A DNA stretch of 64,000 bases from Azospirillum lipoferum. Lineage in GTDB: Bacteria; Pseudomonadota; Alphaproteobacteria; Azospirillales; Azospirillaceae. Location of the stretch: NCBI RefSeq assembly GCF_024170005.1, contig NZ_JALJXJ010000002.1:62001-126000 (forward strand). The letters are read 5' to 3'. Below the pieces are notes generated by a model, which was not told the origin of the DNA, did not search any database, and saw only the letters and a list, made by a program, of their open reading frames with translations. Position numbers and translations under genes: made by a program. Each line of letters starts with the position of its first letter. Position 1 is the first letter of the stretch. Shown here piece by piece: positions 46,648 through 56,424 of the stretch.

Positions 46648-49293
46648 TTACGCGGCGACCGGCTGGTTCGCCCCCTGCTCCTGGCCGGACTGATTGGCCT
46701 GCGGGGTGGCGGGAACCGGGGCCGGCTTGGTATCGCGGACCGGCAGCACATCACCGATGCCGAAGGCGACGGCCATCAGGTTCGGCACCGCCATGGCGGC
46801 GAGCAGGATCGACCACAGTTCCAGCGACAGGGTGCCCAGCGGATTGACCAGAGCGGCGGTGGTGGAGGCGGCGACAAGGGCGGCCGACAGCCAGGCTTCC
46901 GGCTTGGCGCAGAAGCGGCCGGCGGTGCGCTTGCCACCCTTGGCGGTCACCCGGAAGGCGTCATGCTTGCGGACCAGACCGCGGACGACGGCCAGGGCGA
47001 CGGTGGTGGACAGCGCCATGCCGACGGCGCAGGCACCCAGGCTTTCCTTCCAGCTGTTACCGGAGGCATAGCGCGAGGCCAGCAGGCTGGAACCGGCACG
47101 CAGGACCAGGGCACCCAGGACGGCGGCGGTGGCGGCCACCGGCGGCAGGTGCAGCGGCAGAACCAGCGAGGCGAAGGTCCAGATCACTGCGGCGGCGGCG
47201 GCGAACAGGCCGACGGCGTCGGACCACCAGCGGATCCAGTTGGTGACGTAGCCCAGCTTCTGCCGCGTGCTCAGCTCGGCCGAACCCGGCAGGAACTTCT
47301 TCCAGTGGGCACGGACGATCTGCGTGGAGCCGAACACCCAGCGGTCACGCTGCTTGCGGAACTGCATGAAGTTGTCCGGGGCCAGACCGGCGCCGAGGCG
47401 CTCGTCGGTGTAGGCGGCGCGGTAGCCGGCCGACAGGATGCGCAGGCCCAGCTCGGTATCCTCGCAGATGCCGGCCTCCGACCAGCCGCCGACCTGATCC
47501 ATCGCCGAGCGGCGCAGCATGATCATCGTGCCATGGCAGATGAAGGCCTGGGACGACACGCCTTCCTGCATGCCGACGTCAAAGAAGGGACGATACTCGG
47601 CGGTCATCGCGGACTTCAGCGCCGTCTCGTGGCCGTCGCGGTGTTCCTGCGGCGCCTGGACGATGCCGACCGACGGGTCGGCGAAGGTCGGGGCCAGCTT
47701 CGACAGCCAATCGGGCGACACGGTGTAGTCGGCGTCCAGCACAGCGACGATCTCGGCGGCCCGGTCGGTATGGCGCAGCGCGGCGTTCAGGGCGCCAGCC
47801 TTGAAGCCGGAGATCTTCTTGTACCAGTGGAACTTGAACTTCGGCCCCAGCGCCCGGCACATCTCCTCCACCGGGCGGACCAGATGCTCCTCCTCGGTGT
47901 TGTTGATCAGGACGACGACCTCGTAGTTCGGGTAGTCGAGCCGCGACAGCGAGGCCAGCGTGGCGTTCAGCACGTCCGGCTGCTCGCGGCAGGCGGCGAC
48001 GTGGATGGAGACCATCGGCTGGTGGTCGGTGCTGGGGACCGCATGCGGCAGCAGGGCCGGGGCGCGGCCGGTCAGCAGCCGGCGGGCGACATCCACCAGA
48101 TCGGCGAAGGCGACGCTCATCATCAAGGTGCCCAGCGCGAAGGCGGAGCCCCAGGTGGTGACGGCACCGAAGGTCAGATATTCGGAGAAAGCGCCGGCAA
48201 CCGCCGACCCGATGGCGAAGCCGATGATGTTGGCGCCCAGCGAGGCGGCCAGCGCGAAGCCGGCATTGGTCCGGCGGCGGAACACAGCGAAAGCCGACAG
48301 GGCGAGGCCGACGGCGATGGCGACGCCCGCACCGACCCGCTCACCATAGGGGGCGGCGACTGCGCCGGTCATCGACCATTTCGGCTGACGGTCGGCATCC
48401 AGCACGCCCCAGGTCGGGCCGGGCGAGCCTTCGATGGTGGACTTCCAGATGCCGTCGAAGGCCTCGACGACATTGTAATGCAGGCCGAGCGCGTTGGCTT
48501 CCGCCGCGAAACCGCGGACGACGGCGGCCTGGGCTTCCGGCGTCGGGTAGGCGTCGTGGAAGTTCTCGCCACCCGACGGCCAGCCGACCTCGCCGACGAA
48601 CAGCGCCTTGCCCGGATGGGCCTTGCGCACGGTGTCGAGCCGGTCGCGGATCCAGGTCAGCGCGTCGGACACCGGCACGCCTTCCCAGTAGGGCAGGACG
48701 TGGACGCCCATGAAGTCGGACGCCTTCACCGTGGCGTCGGCCTTGACCATCTCCGACCAGACGTCGGCGGTGCCGACCTTGATGTTGGCCGGGACGGCGG
48801 CGCGCACGCGCTTGATGTAGGAGGCCAGTTCGGCATCGGTCAGTTCGGCGCGCAGCAGCGTCTCGTTGCCGACGACGATGCGCTTGATGCCGCGGAATTC
48901 CTTGGCGAGCGCGATGCCGTGCAGCACCTCCCGTTCATTGCGGGCCTTGTCCTTGCTCAGCCAGATGCCGAGCGTGACGTCCAACCCCTTGGACACCGCG
49001 ATCTCCGGCACCTCGCCCTGCGAGCCGAGCGTCGAGTAGGTGCGGACCCCATCGGCGAAGCCGGCGATGGCGGTCATGTCCTTCTCGATGTCTTTCCGCG
49101 GCACCACCGGCTGGTGGTTGGGGTCGTAATTACGGCCAGAGGGCGAGTAGGACACCGATTCGATGCGGCCCGGTTCCGCCTCCACCGGCGTCGGCGCATT
49201 GCGCCAGGACCAGAAGGACGCTTGACCGGCAGTCACGGCCAGCACGGCGGCGGCGATGGCTGCGCGCCGGATCGAGTTCTTCGGGTTGCTCAT
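46648..49293 (-). CDS. membrane beta-glucan synthase with GH17 and GT2 domains (NdvB/NdvC-like)
   Basis: An 881-residue two-domain protein. After an N-terminal membrane anchor (residues 10-26) comes a GH17 glucanase/transglucosylase-like domain (about 45-310), with GNETLLRAEL and VGEVGWPSGG holding the acid/base and nucleophile glutamates. Two membrane segments then lead to a processive GT2 glycosyltransferase (about 430-690), with ALDADYTVS-like DxD, GTMIMLRRSAMD and QRDRW motifs, then further membrane helices to the end. Related GH17-GT2 proteins make linear or cyclic beta-1,3/1,6-glucans in rhizobia and Pseudomonas. The ATG at 49293 is the likely start. Product structure is inference. Confidence 0.9.
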   Translation of the reverse strand: MSNPKNSIRRAAIAAAVLAVTAGQASFWSWRNAPTPVEAEPGRIESVSYSPSGRNYDPNHQPVVPRKDIEKDMTAIAGFADGVRTYSTLGSQGEVPEIAVSKGLDVTLGIWLSKDKARNEREVLHGIALAKEFRGIKRIVVGNETLLRAELTDAELASYIKRVRAAVPANIKVGTADVWSEMVKADATVKASDFMGVHVLPYWEGVPVSDALTWIRDRLDTVRKAHPGKALFVGEVGWPSGGENFHDAYPTPEAQAAVVRGFAAEANALGLHYNVVEAFDGIWKSTIEGSPGPTWGVLDADRQPKWSMTGAVAAPYGERVGAGVAIAVGLALSAFAVFRRRTNAGFALAASLGANIIGFAIGSAVAGAFSEYLTFGAVTTWGSAFALGTLMMSVAFADLVDVARRLLTGRAPALLPHAVPSTDHQPMVSIHVAACREQPDVLNATLASLSRLDYPNYEVVVLINNTEEEHLVRPVEEMCRALGPKFKFHWYKKISGFKAGALNAALRHTDRAAEIVAVLDADYTVSPDWLSKLAPTFADPSVGIVQAPQEHRDGHETALKSAMTAEYRPFFDVGMQEGVSSQAFICHGTMIMLRRSAMDQVGGWSEAGICEDTELGLRILSAGYRAAYTDERLGAGLAPDNFMQFRKQRDRWVFGSTQIVRAHWKKFLPGSAELSTRQKLGYVTNWIRWWSDAVGLFAAAAAVIWTFASLVLPLHLPPVAATAAVLGALVLRAGSSLLASRYASGNSWKESLGACAVGMALSTTVALAVVRGLVRKHDAFRVTAKGGKRTAGRFCAKPEAWLSAALVAASTTAALVNPLGTLSLELWSILLAAMAVPNLMAVAFGIGDVLPVRDTKPAPVPATPQANQSGQEQGANQPVAA

Positions 49294-49479
49294 GGGGAGT
49301 TCGCGTGCCCTGTTGCAGGGTGGCCGTTCGCCACCGGACATCCGCACAAACGGGCAAACCCACTTCCCTATTCCGCCGCTTCCGAAAATTTTTTGTGCAG
49401 TGCGGAGAGCGGAACCCCGGCCGGCAACTCCTGTTGGACAACGTCCGGTTCCCACTCCCGCAACACAGGAGAACGCCCC

Positions 49480-49695
49480 ATGGCCACCCGCCACGAAGAC
49501 AGCCCCGAACACAAGAAGGCCCACGATCTGGCCGAACAGGCGCTGGACAAGGCCGCCGACGGCGACGCCCGCAAGGCGCGCGACCTGATCGAGGAGGCCA
49601 AGAGCATCGATCCCAAGATCGGCGAGGAAATGGCCCGCGAGGCCGCCGAGGATCAGAAGAAGGCCGACAAGTACGTCGGAAAGACCGATAGGTAA
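49480..49695 (+). CDS. small charged helical protein
   Basis: A 71-residue, highly charged protein (many Lys, Asp, Glu, Ala) predicted to be helical throughout, with no hydrophobic core. AGGAG at 49467-49471 precedes the ATG with normal spacing, and codon use is like its neighbours. It is divergent from the GH17-GT2 gene, and the same frame runs far upstream but the earlier part is a shadow. Function unknown; such short charged proteins are often stress-related, but that is a guess. Confidence 0.72.
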   Translation: MATRHEDSPEHKKAHDLAEQALDKAADGDARKARDLIEEAKSIDPKIGEEMAREAAEDQKKADKYVGKTDR

Positions 49696-49697
49696 CA

Positions 49698-49735
49698 AGA
49701 AAAAGCTCCCTCTCCCATGCGGGGAGGGGGAGCTT
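49698..49735 (-). terminator. rho-independent terminator of the gcv operon
   Basis: AAGCTCCC...GGGAGCTT (49703-49735) forms a stem of about 14 pairs with a 4-base loop. On the minus strand it is followed by TTTTTCTTG, just downstream of the gcvPB stop. Confidence 0.85.
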
Positions 49736-49746
49736 CCAGTCCATCC

Positions 49747-51318
49747 TTAATCCGCCGCCAGAGCTTCCGCCGGAACCGGTGGGGTCCAGCGTAGGACAGG
49801 CTTGCGGGCGGCGGCCGTCTCGTCCAGGCGCCGGCGTGGTGTCAGGCGCGGAGCGGCCTGGAAATAGGCGACGTCCCCCGACTTCGCCCGCTCGGCCAGC
49901 GCACGGAGCGCGTCGACGAACTGGTCGAGGCTGGCCTTGCTTTCCGTCTCGGTCGGCTCGATCAGCAGGGCGCCGTGGACGACCAGCGGGAAATACATGG
50001 TCATCGGGTGGAAGCCCTCGTCGATCAGCGCCTTCGCCATGTCGAGCGTGGTGACCCCCGTCCCCTTCAGGAAACGGTCGTCGAACAGGCATTCATGCAT
50101 GCACGGCCCTTCGAAGGAGGCCGTCATCACGTCCTCCAGCCGTGCCATCACATAGTTGGCGTTCAGCACCGCGTCGCCCGACGCCTGCCACAGCCCGTCG
50201 GCGCCATGACTCAGCATGTAGGACAAAGCGCGGACGAACATGCCCATCTGGCCGTGGAAGGCCTTCATGCGGCCGAAGGCCGGTCCCTCGCCGGCATTCT
50301 CGACCAGCGCGAAGCCGCCCCTGCCGTGGGTGACGTAGGGCACCGGGATGTAGGGCGCCAGCGACTCCGCGAACACCACCGGCCCCGACCCCGGACCACC
50401 GCCGCCATGCGGGGTGGAGAAGGTCTTGTGCAGGTTGATGTGCATGACGTCGATGCCGAGGTCGGCTGGACGCACCCGCCCAACGATGGCGTTGAAGTTG
50501 GCGCCGTCGCAATAAAAATAGGCGCCGGCCGCATGCACCGCCTCGGCGATCGCGACGATGTCGCGTTCGAACAGGCCGCAGGTGTTGGGGTTGGTCAGCA
50601 TCAGGCCGGCGACGTCGGGACCGAGCTTGGCCTTCAGCGCCTCCAGATCGACACGGCCGTCGGCGGTCGCCGGGATGGCATCGACGCTGTAGCCGCAGGC
50701 GGCGGCGGTCGCCGGGTTGGTGCCGTGGGCGCTTTCCGGCACCAGGATCTTGGTGCGGCCGCTGTCGCCCTTGGCTTCATGCGCGGCGCGGATCGCCATG
50801 ATGCCGCACATCTCGCCATGGGCACCGGCGGCGGGCGCCAGCGTCACGGCGGCCATGCCGGTCAGCGTCTTCAGCCAATAGGCCAGCTGGTCCATCAGTT
50901 CCAGCGCACCCTGCACCGTGCTGACCGGCTGCATCGGGTGTACGTCGGAGAAGCCCGGCAGCCGCGCCATCTTCTCGTTCAGGCGCGGGTTGTGCTTCAT
51001 CGTGCAGGAGCCGAGCGGATAGAACCCGCTGTCGATGGCGTAGTTCTTCTGCGACAGGCGGGTGTAGTGGCGGACCACCTGCGGCTCGGCAAGACCGGGC
51101 AGCCCGACCTTGGCGCGCGGCTTCACCGCACCCAGGCGAGTGGCGACCTTCGGCACGTCGGGCAGGTCGACGCCGGTGCGGCCGGCGCTGTCCTGTTCGA
51201 AGATCAGCGGCTCTTCGATCTGGAGTCCGCGGTTGCCGGTGACGGTGCCGGTCACGCCGTCGAACCCGGCGCTGCCGGCGGGAATGGCCGACGGACGGCC
51301 CTGGTTGTTCATGCTCAT
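49747..51318 (-). CDS. gcvPB: glycine dehydrogenase (decarboxylating) subunit 2
   Basis: A 523-residue PLP-dependent subunit of the split P-protein, which decarboxylates glycine and passes the aminomethyl group to lipoylated GcvH. The PLP-binding lysine is in [20 protein letters not shown] near residue 300. The protein ends in a longer C-terminal tail than usual (to [10 protein letters not shown]), which seems variable. It overlaps gcvPA by four bases and is the last gene of the gcv operon, followed by a strong terminator. Confidence 0.96.
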   Translation of the reverse strand: MSMNNQGRPSAIPAGSAGFDGVTGTVTGNRGLQIEEPLIFEQDSAGRTGVDLPDVPKVATRLGAVKPRAKVGLPGLAEPQVVRHYTRLSQKNYAIDSGFYPLGSCTMKHNPRLNEKMARLPGFSDVHPMQPVSTVQGALELMDQLAYWLKTLTGMAAVTLAPAAGAHGEMCGIMAIRAAHEAKGDSGRTKILVPESAHGTNPATAAACGYSVDAIPATADGRVDLEALKAKLGPDVAGLMLTNPNTCGLFERDIVAIAEAVHAAGAYFYCDGANFNAIVGRVRPADLGIDVMHINLHKTFSTPHGGGGPGSGPVVFAESLAPYIPVPYVTHGRGGFALVENAGEGPAFGRMKAFHGQMGMFVRALSYMLSHGADGLWQASGDAVLNANYVMARLEDVMTASFEGPCMHECLFDDRFLKGTGVTTLDMAKALIDEGFHPMTMYFPLVVHGALLIEPTETESKASLDQFVDALRALAERAKSGDVAYFQAAPRLTPRRRLDETAAARKPVLRWTPPVPAEALAAD

Positions 51319-52658
51319 GCCAATACCTCAGTGAGCGCGGCAGCGAAGGCGTCCATGTCGGCGTCGGTGTTGGTCTCGGTGACGGCGACCAGCAGAAGGT
51401 CTTCCATCTCGCCCGGATAGAGGCGCGACACCGGAACGCCGCCCAGGATGCGGCGCCTGGCGAGTTCCTCGACCACCGCGGCGGCCGGCTTCGGCAGCTT
51501 GACAGTGAATTCGTTGAAGAAGCCGTCGTTCAGCACCTGGACACCCGGAACCGCGGCCAGCTTGTCGGCCATCTGGACCGCCTTGGCATGGTTCAGCTGC
51601 GCCAGCTGCGTGATCCCCGCCTCGCCCAGCAGACTGACATGGATCGAGAAGGCCAGCGCGCACAGGCCGGAGTTGGTGCAGATGTTCGAGGTCGCCTTCT
51701 CGCGGCGGATGTGCTGCTCGCGGGTGGAGAGCGTCAGCACGAAACCGCGGCGGCCGTCGGCGTCCACCGTCTCGCCGCACAGGCGGCCCGGCATCTGGCG
51801 GACGTACTTATCCTTCACCGCGAACAGCCCGACATAGGGGCCGCCGAAGTTCAGCGCATTGCCGAAGGACTGGCCTTCCGCCGCGACGATGTCGGCGCCC
51901 ATGTCGCCCGGCGGCGTCAGCAGGCCGAGCGACAGGGCTTCCGTCACCACGACGATCAGCAGGGCGCCCTTGGCTTGGCAGGCGGCGGCCAGATCGGTGT
52001 AGTCGCGGACATGACCGAACACGTCCGGGTTCTGCACGACGACGCAGGAGGTCTTGTCGTCGACCAGTGCCAGCAGATCCTCGCCGCCGGTCGGGGCGGC
52101 CGGCAGGGCCACCGCCTCGAAGCCGATGAAGCGGGCGTCGGTGGTGGTCACGTCGCGGTAATGCGGGTGCAGACCGCCGGACAGGATCGCCTTCTTCCGC
52201 CTGGTGACGCGGTTGGCCATCATCACCGCTTCGGCGCAGGAGGTGGCGCCGTCATACATCGAGGCGTTGGCCACATCCATGCCGGTCAGCAGCGCGACCT
52301 GGGTCTGGAATTCGAACAGGACCTGCAGCGTGCCCTGGCTCACCTCCGGCTGGTACGGCGTGTAGGCGGTCAGGAACTCGCCGCGCTGGACCAGATGGTC
52401 GACGGTGGCCGGCACATGGTGACGGTAGGCACCGGCGCCGAGGAAACTCGGCACCGACCCGGCCGGCACATTCTTGGCCGCCAGGGAACCGAGCAGCCGT
52501 TCGACCTCAAGCTCGCCCATATGGTTGGGCAAGCCCCCGATCGGGCCGGCCAGCCGGGCCGACTTTGGAACATCGCGAAACAGGTCTTCGACCGATGTTG
52601 CGCGGACGGCCTCCAGCATGGACTGCCGGTCGGCCTCGGTCAGGGGCAGGTAACGCAT
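51315..52658 (-). CDS. gcvPA: glycine dehydrogenase (decarboxylating) subunit 1
   Basis: A 447-residue first subunit of the split glycine decarboxylase. It folds like the other subunit but lacks the PLP lysine motif, and forms an alpha2-beta2 complex with GcvPB. Typical segments are [16 protein letters not shown] near the N-terminus, [14 protein letters not shown] and [13 protein letters not shown]. gcvH lies one base upstream of its start, and gcvPB overlaps its stop by four bases. Confidence 0.96.
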   Translation of the reverse strand: MRYLPLTEADRQSMLEAVRATSVEDLFRDVPKSARLAGPIGGLPNHMGELEVERLLGSLAAKNVPAGSVPSFLGAGAYRHHVPATVDHLVQRGEFLTAYTPYQPEVSQGTLQVLFEFQTQVALLTGMDVANASMYDGATSCAEAVMMANRVTRRKKAILSGGLHPHYRDVTTTDARFIGFEAVALPAAPTGGEDLLALVDDKTSCVVVQNPDVFGHVRDYTDLAAACQAKGALLIVVVTEALSLGLLTPPGDMGADIVAAEGQSFGNALNFGGPYVGLFAVKDKYVRQMPGRLCGETVDADGRRGFVLTLSTREQHIRREKATSNICTNSGLCALAFSIHVSLLGEAGITQLAQLNHAKAVQMADKLAAVPGVQVLNDGFFNEFTVKLPKPAAAVVEELARRRILGGVPVSRLYPGEMEDLLLVAVTETNTDADMDAFAAALTEVLA

Positions 52659-52659
52659 G

Positions 52660-53034
52660 TTAGTGGGCTTCCTCCACGAAGGCCTTGTAGGCCGATTCGT
52701 CCATCAGACCATCGAGTTCAGAGGCGTCCTTCAACTGGATCTTGAAGAACCAACCCTCAGTCTCGGCGGCGCTGTTGACCATCGACGGATCGTCGACCAG
52801 CGCCTGGTTGGCCTCCACGACGGTGCCGGACACCGGAGCGTAGACGTCGCTGGCGGCCTTCACCGATTCGACGACGGCGGCTTCCTTGCCCTGCTCCAGC
52901 ACGCGGCCGGCCTCGGGCAGCTCAACGAACACCACGTCGCCCAGCTGGCTCTGGGCGAAGTCGGTGACGCCGACGGTGGCGACATCGCCATCGACCTGAA
53001 CCCACTCGTGGTCCTTGGTGAATTTCTTGGTCAT
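52660..53034 (-). CDS. gcvH: glycine cleavage system H protein
   Basis: A 124-residue lipoyl carrier of the glycine cleavage complex. The lipoylated residue is K59 in [30 protein letters not shown] at the N-terminus and [10 protein letters not shown] near the C-terminus are family features. It sits between gcvT and gcvPA in a four-gene operon. Confidence 0.97.
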   Translation of the reverse strand: MTKKFTKDHEWVQVDGDVATVGVTDFAQSQLGDVVFVELPEAGRVLEQGKEAAVVESVKAASDVYAPVSGTVVEANQALVDDPSMVNSAAETEGWFFKIQLKDASELDGLMDESAYKAFVEEAH

Positions 53035-53086
53035 CTGAAAGGTTCCCTGTTCAAAGCGGTTGCTTGTGGTTTGAAGGCCCGAGGCG

Positions 53087-54199
53087 TCAGCCCCGGTAAT
53101 AGCGTTGCGGCACGAAGGGCGTGGCGGCGACGCGGGCGGGCAGCGGCTTGCCGCGCACGACCAGTGTCAGCGGCGTGCCGACCGCGGAGTTGGCGATATC
53201 GACATAGCCCATGGCAACCGGCGCACCGGCAGTCGGGCCGAAGCCGCCACTGGTGATCTCGCCGATAACGGTGCCGTCGGCATCCTGGATTTCGGTGTGC
53301 TCGCGGGCCGGCTGGCGGCCTTCCGGCTGGATGCCGACGCGGCGGCGCGTGGCGCCCTCGGTCAGCTGCCGGTGGATGATGTCATAGCCGGGGAAACCGC
53401 CCTCGGCGCGGCGGCGCTTCGGCAGCGTCCATTCCAAGGCACCTTCGACCGGCGTCGTGGTGGTGTCGATGTCGTGGCCGTAGAGGCAGAGCCCGGCCTC
53501 CAGCCGCAGCGAGTCGCGGGCGCCCAAGCCGATCGCCTCGACCTCCGATTCGCCCAGCAATGCACGGGCGATCATCTCGGCATCGGCCTTGTCGCAGGAG
53601 ATCTCGTAGCCGTCCTCGCCGGTGTAGCCGGAGCGGGTCAGGATCACCGGCACGCCCTTGAAGGTGGCGGACAGATAGCTCATGAACTTCATGGTGGCGG
53701 CTTCCGGCACGAAGCGGGCCATCACCTCGGCCGCCATCGGACCCTGAAGGGCCATCAGCGCCAGATCGTCCAGCAGCTCCACCTCGGCCTTGCCGGCCAG
53801 CTTCTCGCGCAGATGGGCGACGTCCTGCTCCTTGCAGGCGGCATTGACCACCAGGAACAGATGGTCGCCGGCATTGGTCACCATCAGGTCGTCGAGGATG
53901 CCGCCCTGCTCGTTCAGGAACAGCGTGTAGCGCATGCGGCCCTGCGCCAGCCCCTTGATGTCGCCAGGAACCAGCGTTTCCAATGCTGCGGCCGGATCAT
54001 CGCCGGTCAGGCGGACCTGCCCCATGTGGGACACGTCGAACAGCCCGGCCTTCTCGCGGGTGTGCTGGTGCTCCTTCAGGATGCCCAGCGGATACTGCAC
54101 CGGCATGTCATAGCCGGCGAAGGGCACCATGCGGGCGCCAAGCTCGACATGGAGCGCGTGCAGCGGGGTGGTCTTGAGAGCGGTTGCGGCCTCGGTCAC
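53087..54199 (-). CDS. gcvT: aminomethyltransferase (T protein)
   Basis: A 370-residue tetrahydrofolate-dependent enzyme that releases ammonia from the GcvH-bound aminomethyl group and makes 5,10-methylene-tetrahydrofolate. [11 protein letters not shown] and [15 protein letters not shown] at the N-terminus, [12 protein letters not shown] in the middle and the C-terminal barrel are typical. It is the first gene of the operon, and the glycine riboswitch lies in its leader. gcvH follows after about 50 bases. Confidence 0.96.
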   Translation of the reverse strand: MTEAATALKTTPLHALHVELGARMVPFAGYDMPVQYPLGILKEHQHTREKAGLFDVSHMGQVRLTGDDPAAALETLVPGDIKGLAQGRMRYTLFLNEQGGILDDLMVTNAGDHLFLVVNAACKEQDVAHLREKLAGKAEVELLDDLALMALQGPMAAEVMARFVPEAATMKFMSYLSATFKGVPVILTRSGYTGEDGYEISCDKADAEMIARALLGESEVEAIGLGARDSLRLEAGLCLYGHDIDTTTTPVEGALEWTLPKRRRAEGGFPGYDIIHRQLTEGATRRRVGIQPEGRQPAREHTEIQDADGTVIGEITSGGFGPTAGAPVAMGYVDIANSAVGTPLTLVVRGKPLPARVAATPFVPQRYYRG

Positions 54200-54253
54200 G
54201 CGGGTCCTCCGACAGGGTTACGGCACCCGCGCCGGGATCGGTGCGGGACGCTG

Positions 54254-54478
54254 CCCCCTCTGTCTTGGACCTGAGAGATTCACCGTCGTCCGGTCGAGCC
54301 GGGCACCCGGTTTACTCCTTCGGTGAGTCGCGGCGACTGGGCGCCGAGGCTGCTTTCCAGAGTTGCCTTATCCCCTTGCGGTCCTTTTGCCTGAGAGTTT
54401 CCGGGGGCGGTTGCTCCTTCGGCGCCGCCCGCGGACCTGTCCGTTTCCGGTGGTTCCACGGGCGATCTCTCCCGCGAG
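54254..54478 (-). ncRNA. tandem glycine riboswitch in the gcvT leader
   Basis: Reading the minus strand, two aptamers are recognised. Each contains the conserved purine core CCGAAGGAG (complement at 54414-54422 and 54315-54323) preceded by GGAGAG-type and followed by CUCUCAGGCAAAAGGACCG-like sequences (near 54380-54400 and 54262-54275). Cooperative glycine binding by such tandem elements normally turns on the gcv genes. The expression platform between 54254 and the gcvT start is short. This is a classic class and I am confident in it. Confidence 0.96.
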
Positions 54479-54567
54479 GGATCATCGGCGTATATGCGGC
54501 GCACCTTGTCGCGATCAGACAGGTTTGTCAATCGGGGGATCTGTTGCCAAATCCGCATCCGCCTCGG

Positions 54568-54651
54568 CCGTCATCCCTGCGAAGGCGGGGATCCAGCTTT
54601 CCACGCCAAACACTTGAGGTTGCTGGCTTCCCGCTTACGAGGGAATGACGG
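54568..54651. repeat. REP-like palindromic element
   Basis: An 84-base imperfect inverted repeat starts CCGTCATCCCTGCGAAGGCG and ends with the matching GAGGGAATGACGG. Sequences of the GTCATTCCCGCGAAGGCGGGAATCC type are widespread intergenic palindromes in proteobacteria. No other copy was seen in this window. It lies between the riboswitch and the lipoprotein gene. Confidence 0.75.
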
Positions 54652-54683
54652 TCGATAAGGATCACGCTTGTTTGCCGACAGTC

Positions 54684-55238
54684 TTACTTCTTCACCTGCG
54701 TCCGGTTGAAGTTCAGCTGCTCCGGCGTCAGCTGGAAGCCGAGATAGATCTTCCAGTCCTTGGCGTTGGCGTCCTTGGGCAGCGGGATCTTCGGAGCCAG
54801 TTCCTCCTTGGTGCCGGCGCGCGGCTGGCCGGGGACGAAGGTCACGTCGGTATCGAAATAGGCCTTCGACACCAGCGTGTCGTCCGGCTTGGCGATGGCG
54901 ACGAAATACTGGTACTTGGCGGTGGTGCCCTGAAGCGCCGGGCCGCGTTCGGCCACCAGATAGACGTTCACATTCACGGTGACGCCGGCGCTGGTGTAAT
55001 CGCAGCTGCCGCTGTAGTCGGTCAGGGCGGCACGCGACTCCAGATCGGTCAGATCCTTGCCGCCGGGGCGGAAGACCGTCACCTCCTGCAGATCGCGGAC
55101 GATGTTGACCTTCGGACAGGCCAGTGCCGCCTCGGCCGGATCCTTCGGCCCCAATCCCATGCCGGAGCAGCCGGAAAGCACCAGAACGGCCCCGGCCGCC
55201 AGCAGCGCAGGGCGGCCCATCCCAAAGAGGGACGCCAT
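54684..55238 (-). CDS. predicted lipoprotein of unknown function
   Basis: The protein carries a lipoprotein signal: a hydrophobic run ending in the lipobox LSGC at about residue 24, so it should be anchored by lipid to a membrane in the periplasm. The remaining 160 residues look like a beta-rich globular domain with a few cysteines (ALACPKV, GSCDYTS). No family is recognised. The start at 55238 gives a normal signal peptide; an earlier ATG at 55286 would add 16 charged residues. Gene neighbours give no clue. Confidence 0.78.
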   Translation of the reverse strand: MASLFGMGRPALLAAGAVLVLSGCSGMGLGPKDPAEAALACPKVNIVRDLQEVTVFRPGGKDLTDLESRAALTDYSGSCDYTSAGVTVNVNVYLVAERGPALQGTTAKYQYFVAIAKPDDTLVSKAYFDTDVTFVPGQPRAGTKEELAPKIPLPKDANAKDWKIYLGFQLTPEQLNFNRTQVKK

Positions 55239-55440
55239 CGGGCTTTTCCGGGCGGGGGTTCCTATATTACGGTCGCGGCGGTCCATCGGTTCGGCCTGAT
55301 CGGTTAACGGGCTGTTGGACCACGACTTTAGTGTCCCAGCTTGACCGGCACAAGACCGCGCGGCGGTTCTATCCCTTGTGACCGTTCAGCACAGGACCAC
55401 CTAAAGGCGACCTTCTTCACGCAAGGGCGGTGCAGCGCAT

Positions 55441-56403
55441 ATGACCACGACCAACTCCCTGACCATTCTCCTGGCGGCACCGCGCGGTTTCTGTGCCGGA
55501 GTGGACCGGGCGATCCAGATCGTCGAGACGGCGTTGGAGCGCTTCGGGGCGCCGGTCTATGTGCGGCACGAGATCGTTCACAACCGCTTCGTGGTCGAAA
55601 GCCTGGAAGCCAAGGGCGCCGTCTTCGTCGATGAACTGACCGAGGTGCCGGACGGCCGCCCGGTGGTCTTTTCCGCCCATGGCGTGCCGAAATCGGTGCC
55701 GCAGGCGGCCGAGGCGCGCGGCCTGTTCTATCTCGACGCCACCTGTCCGCTGGTCAGCAAGGTCCACCGCGAGGCCGAACGGCATTTCGACGAAGGCAAG
55801 CAGATCGTCCTGATCGGTCATGCCGGCCATCCCGAGGTGATCGGCACCATGGGCCAGCTGCCGGAAGGCGCCGTGGTACTGGTGGAAACGGTGGCCGACG
55901 TCGCGACGCTGGCGGTGCGCGACCCGGACAACCTCGCCTACGCCACCCAGACCACCCTGTCGGTCGACGAGACGACGGAGATCCTGGCCGCCCTCCAGGC
56001 CCGCTTCCCCGCCATCGCCGGGCCGAAGAAGGAGGACATCTGCTACGCCACCACCAACCGTCAGGCGGCGGTGAAGGCCATTGCGCCGAAGGTGGACGCG
56101 CTGCTGGTGCTGGGGGCGCCGAATTCCTCCAATTCCAAGCGGCTGGTCGAGGTGGCGAAAACCCACGGCTGCCCGACCGCCCAGTTGGTCCAGCGCGCCG
56201 CCGACATCGACTGGAGCGCACTGGACGGCGTCGCCCGCCTCGGCATCACCGCGGGCGCGTCGGCTCCGGAAGTGCTGGTGGAGGAGGTCATCGAGGCCGC
56301 TCGCAGCCGCTTCGACGTGACGGTGGAGGAACTGCGCACGGCGACCGAGAACATCGTCTTCAAGCTGCCGCGCGCATTATCGGTGGAGCGCGAGGGGGTT
56401 TGA
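55441..56403 (+). CDS. ispH: 4-hydroxy-3-methylbut-2-enyl diphosphate reductase
   Basis: A 320-residue iron-sulfur enzyme for the last step of the MEP isoprenoid pathway, making IPP and DMAPP. The three cluster cysteines are in [13 protein letters not shown] near residue 18, [11 protein letters not shown] near residue 101 and [11 protein letters not shown] near residue 200. [10 protein letters not shown] is the substrate-binding segment. A short hairpin follows the stop, and the gene converges on cobQ. Confidence 0.97.
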   Translation: MTTTNSLTILLAAPRGFCAGVDRAIQIVETALERFGAPVYVRHEIVHNRFVVESLEAKGAVFVDELTEVPDGRPVVFSAHGVPKSVPQAAEARGLFYLDATCPLVSKVHREAERHFDEGKQIVLIGHAGHPEVIGTMGQLPEGAVVLVETVADVATLAVRDPDNLAYATQTTLSVDETTEILAALQARFPAIAGPKKEDICYATTNRQAAVKAIAPKVDALLVLGAPNSSNSKRLVEVAKTHGCPTAQLVQRAADIDWSALDGVARLGITAGASAPEVLVEEVIEAARSRFDVTVEELRTATENIVFKLPRALSVEREGV

Positions 56404-56422
56404 GGGGGCGCACGCCCCCTTT
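56403..56422. terminator. hairpin between convergent ispH and cobQ
   Basis: AGGGGGC-GCAC-GCCCCCT is a 7-pair stem with a 4-base loop that starts at the ispH stop, followed only by TT on the plus strand, so it is a weak terminator candidate. Confidence 0.5.
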
Positions 56423-56424
56423 CC

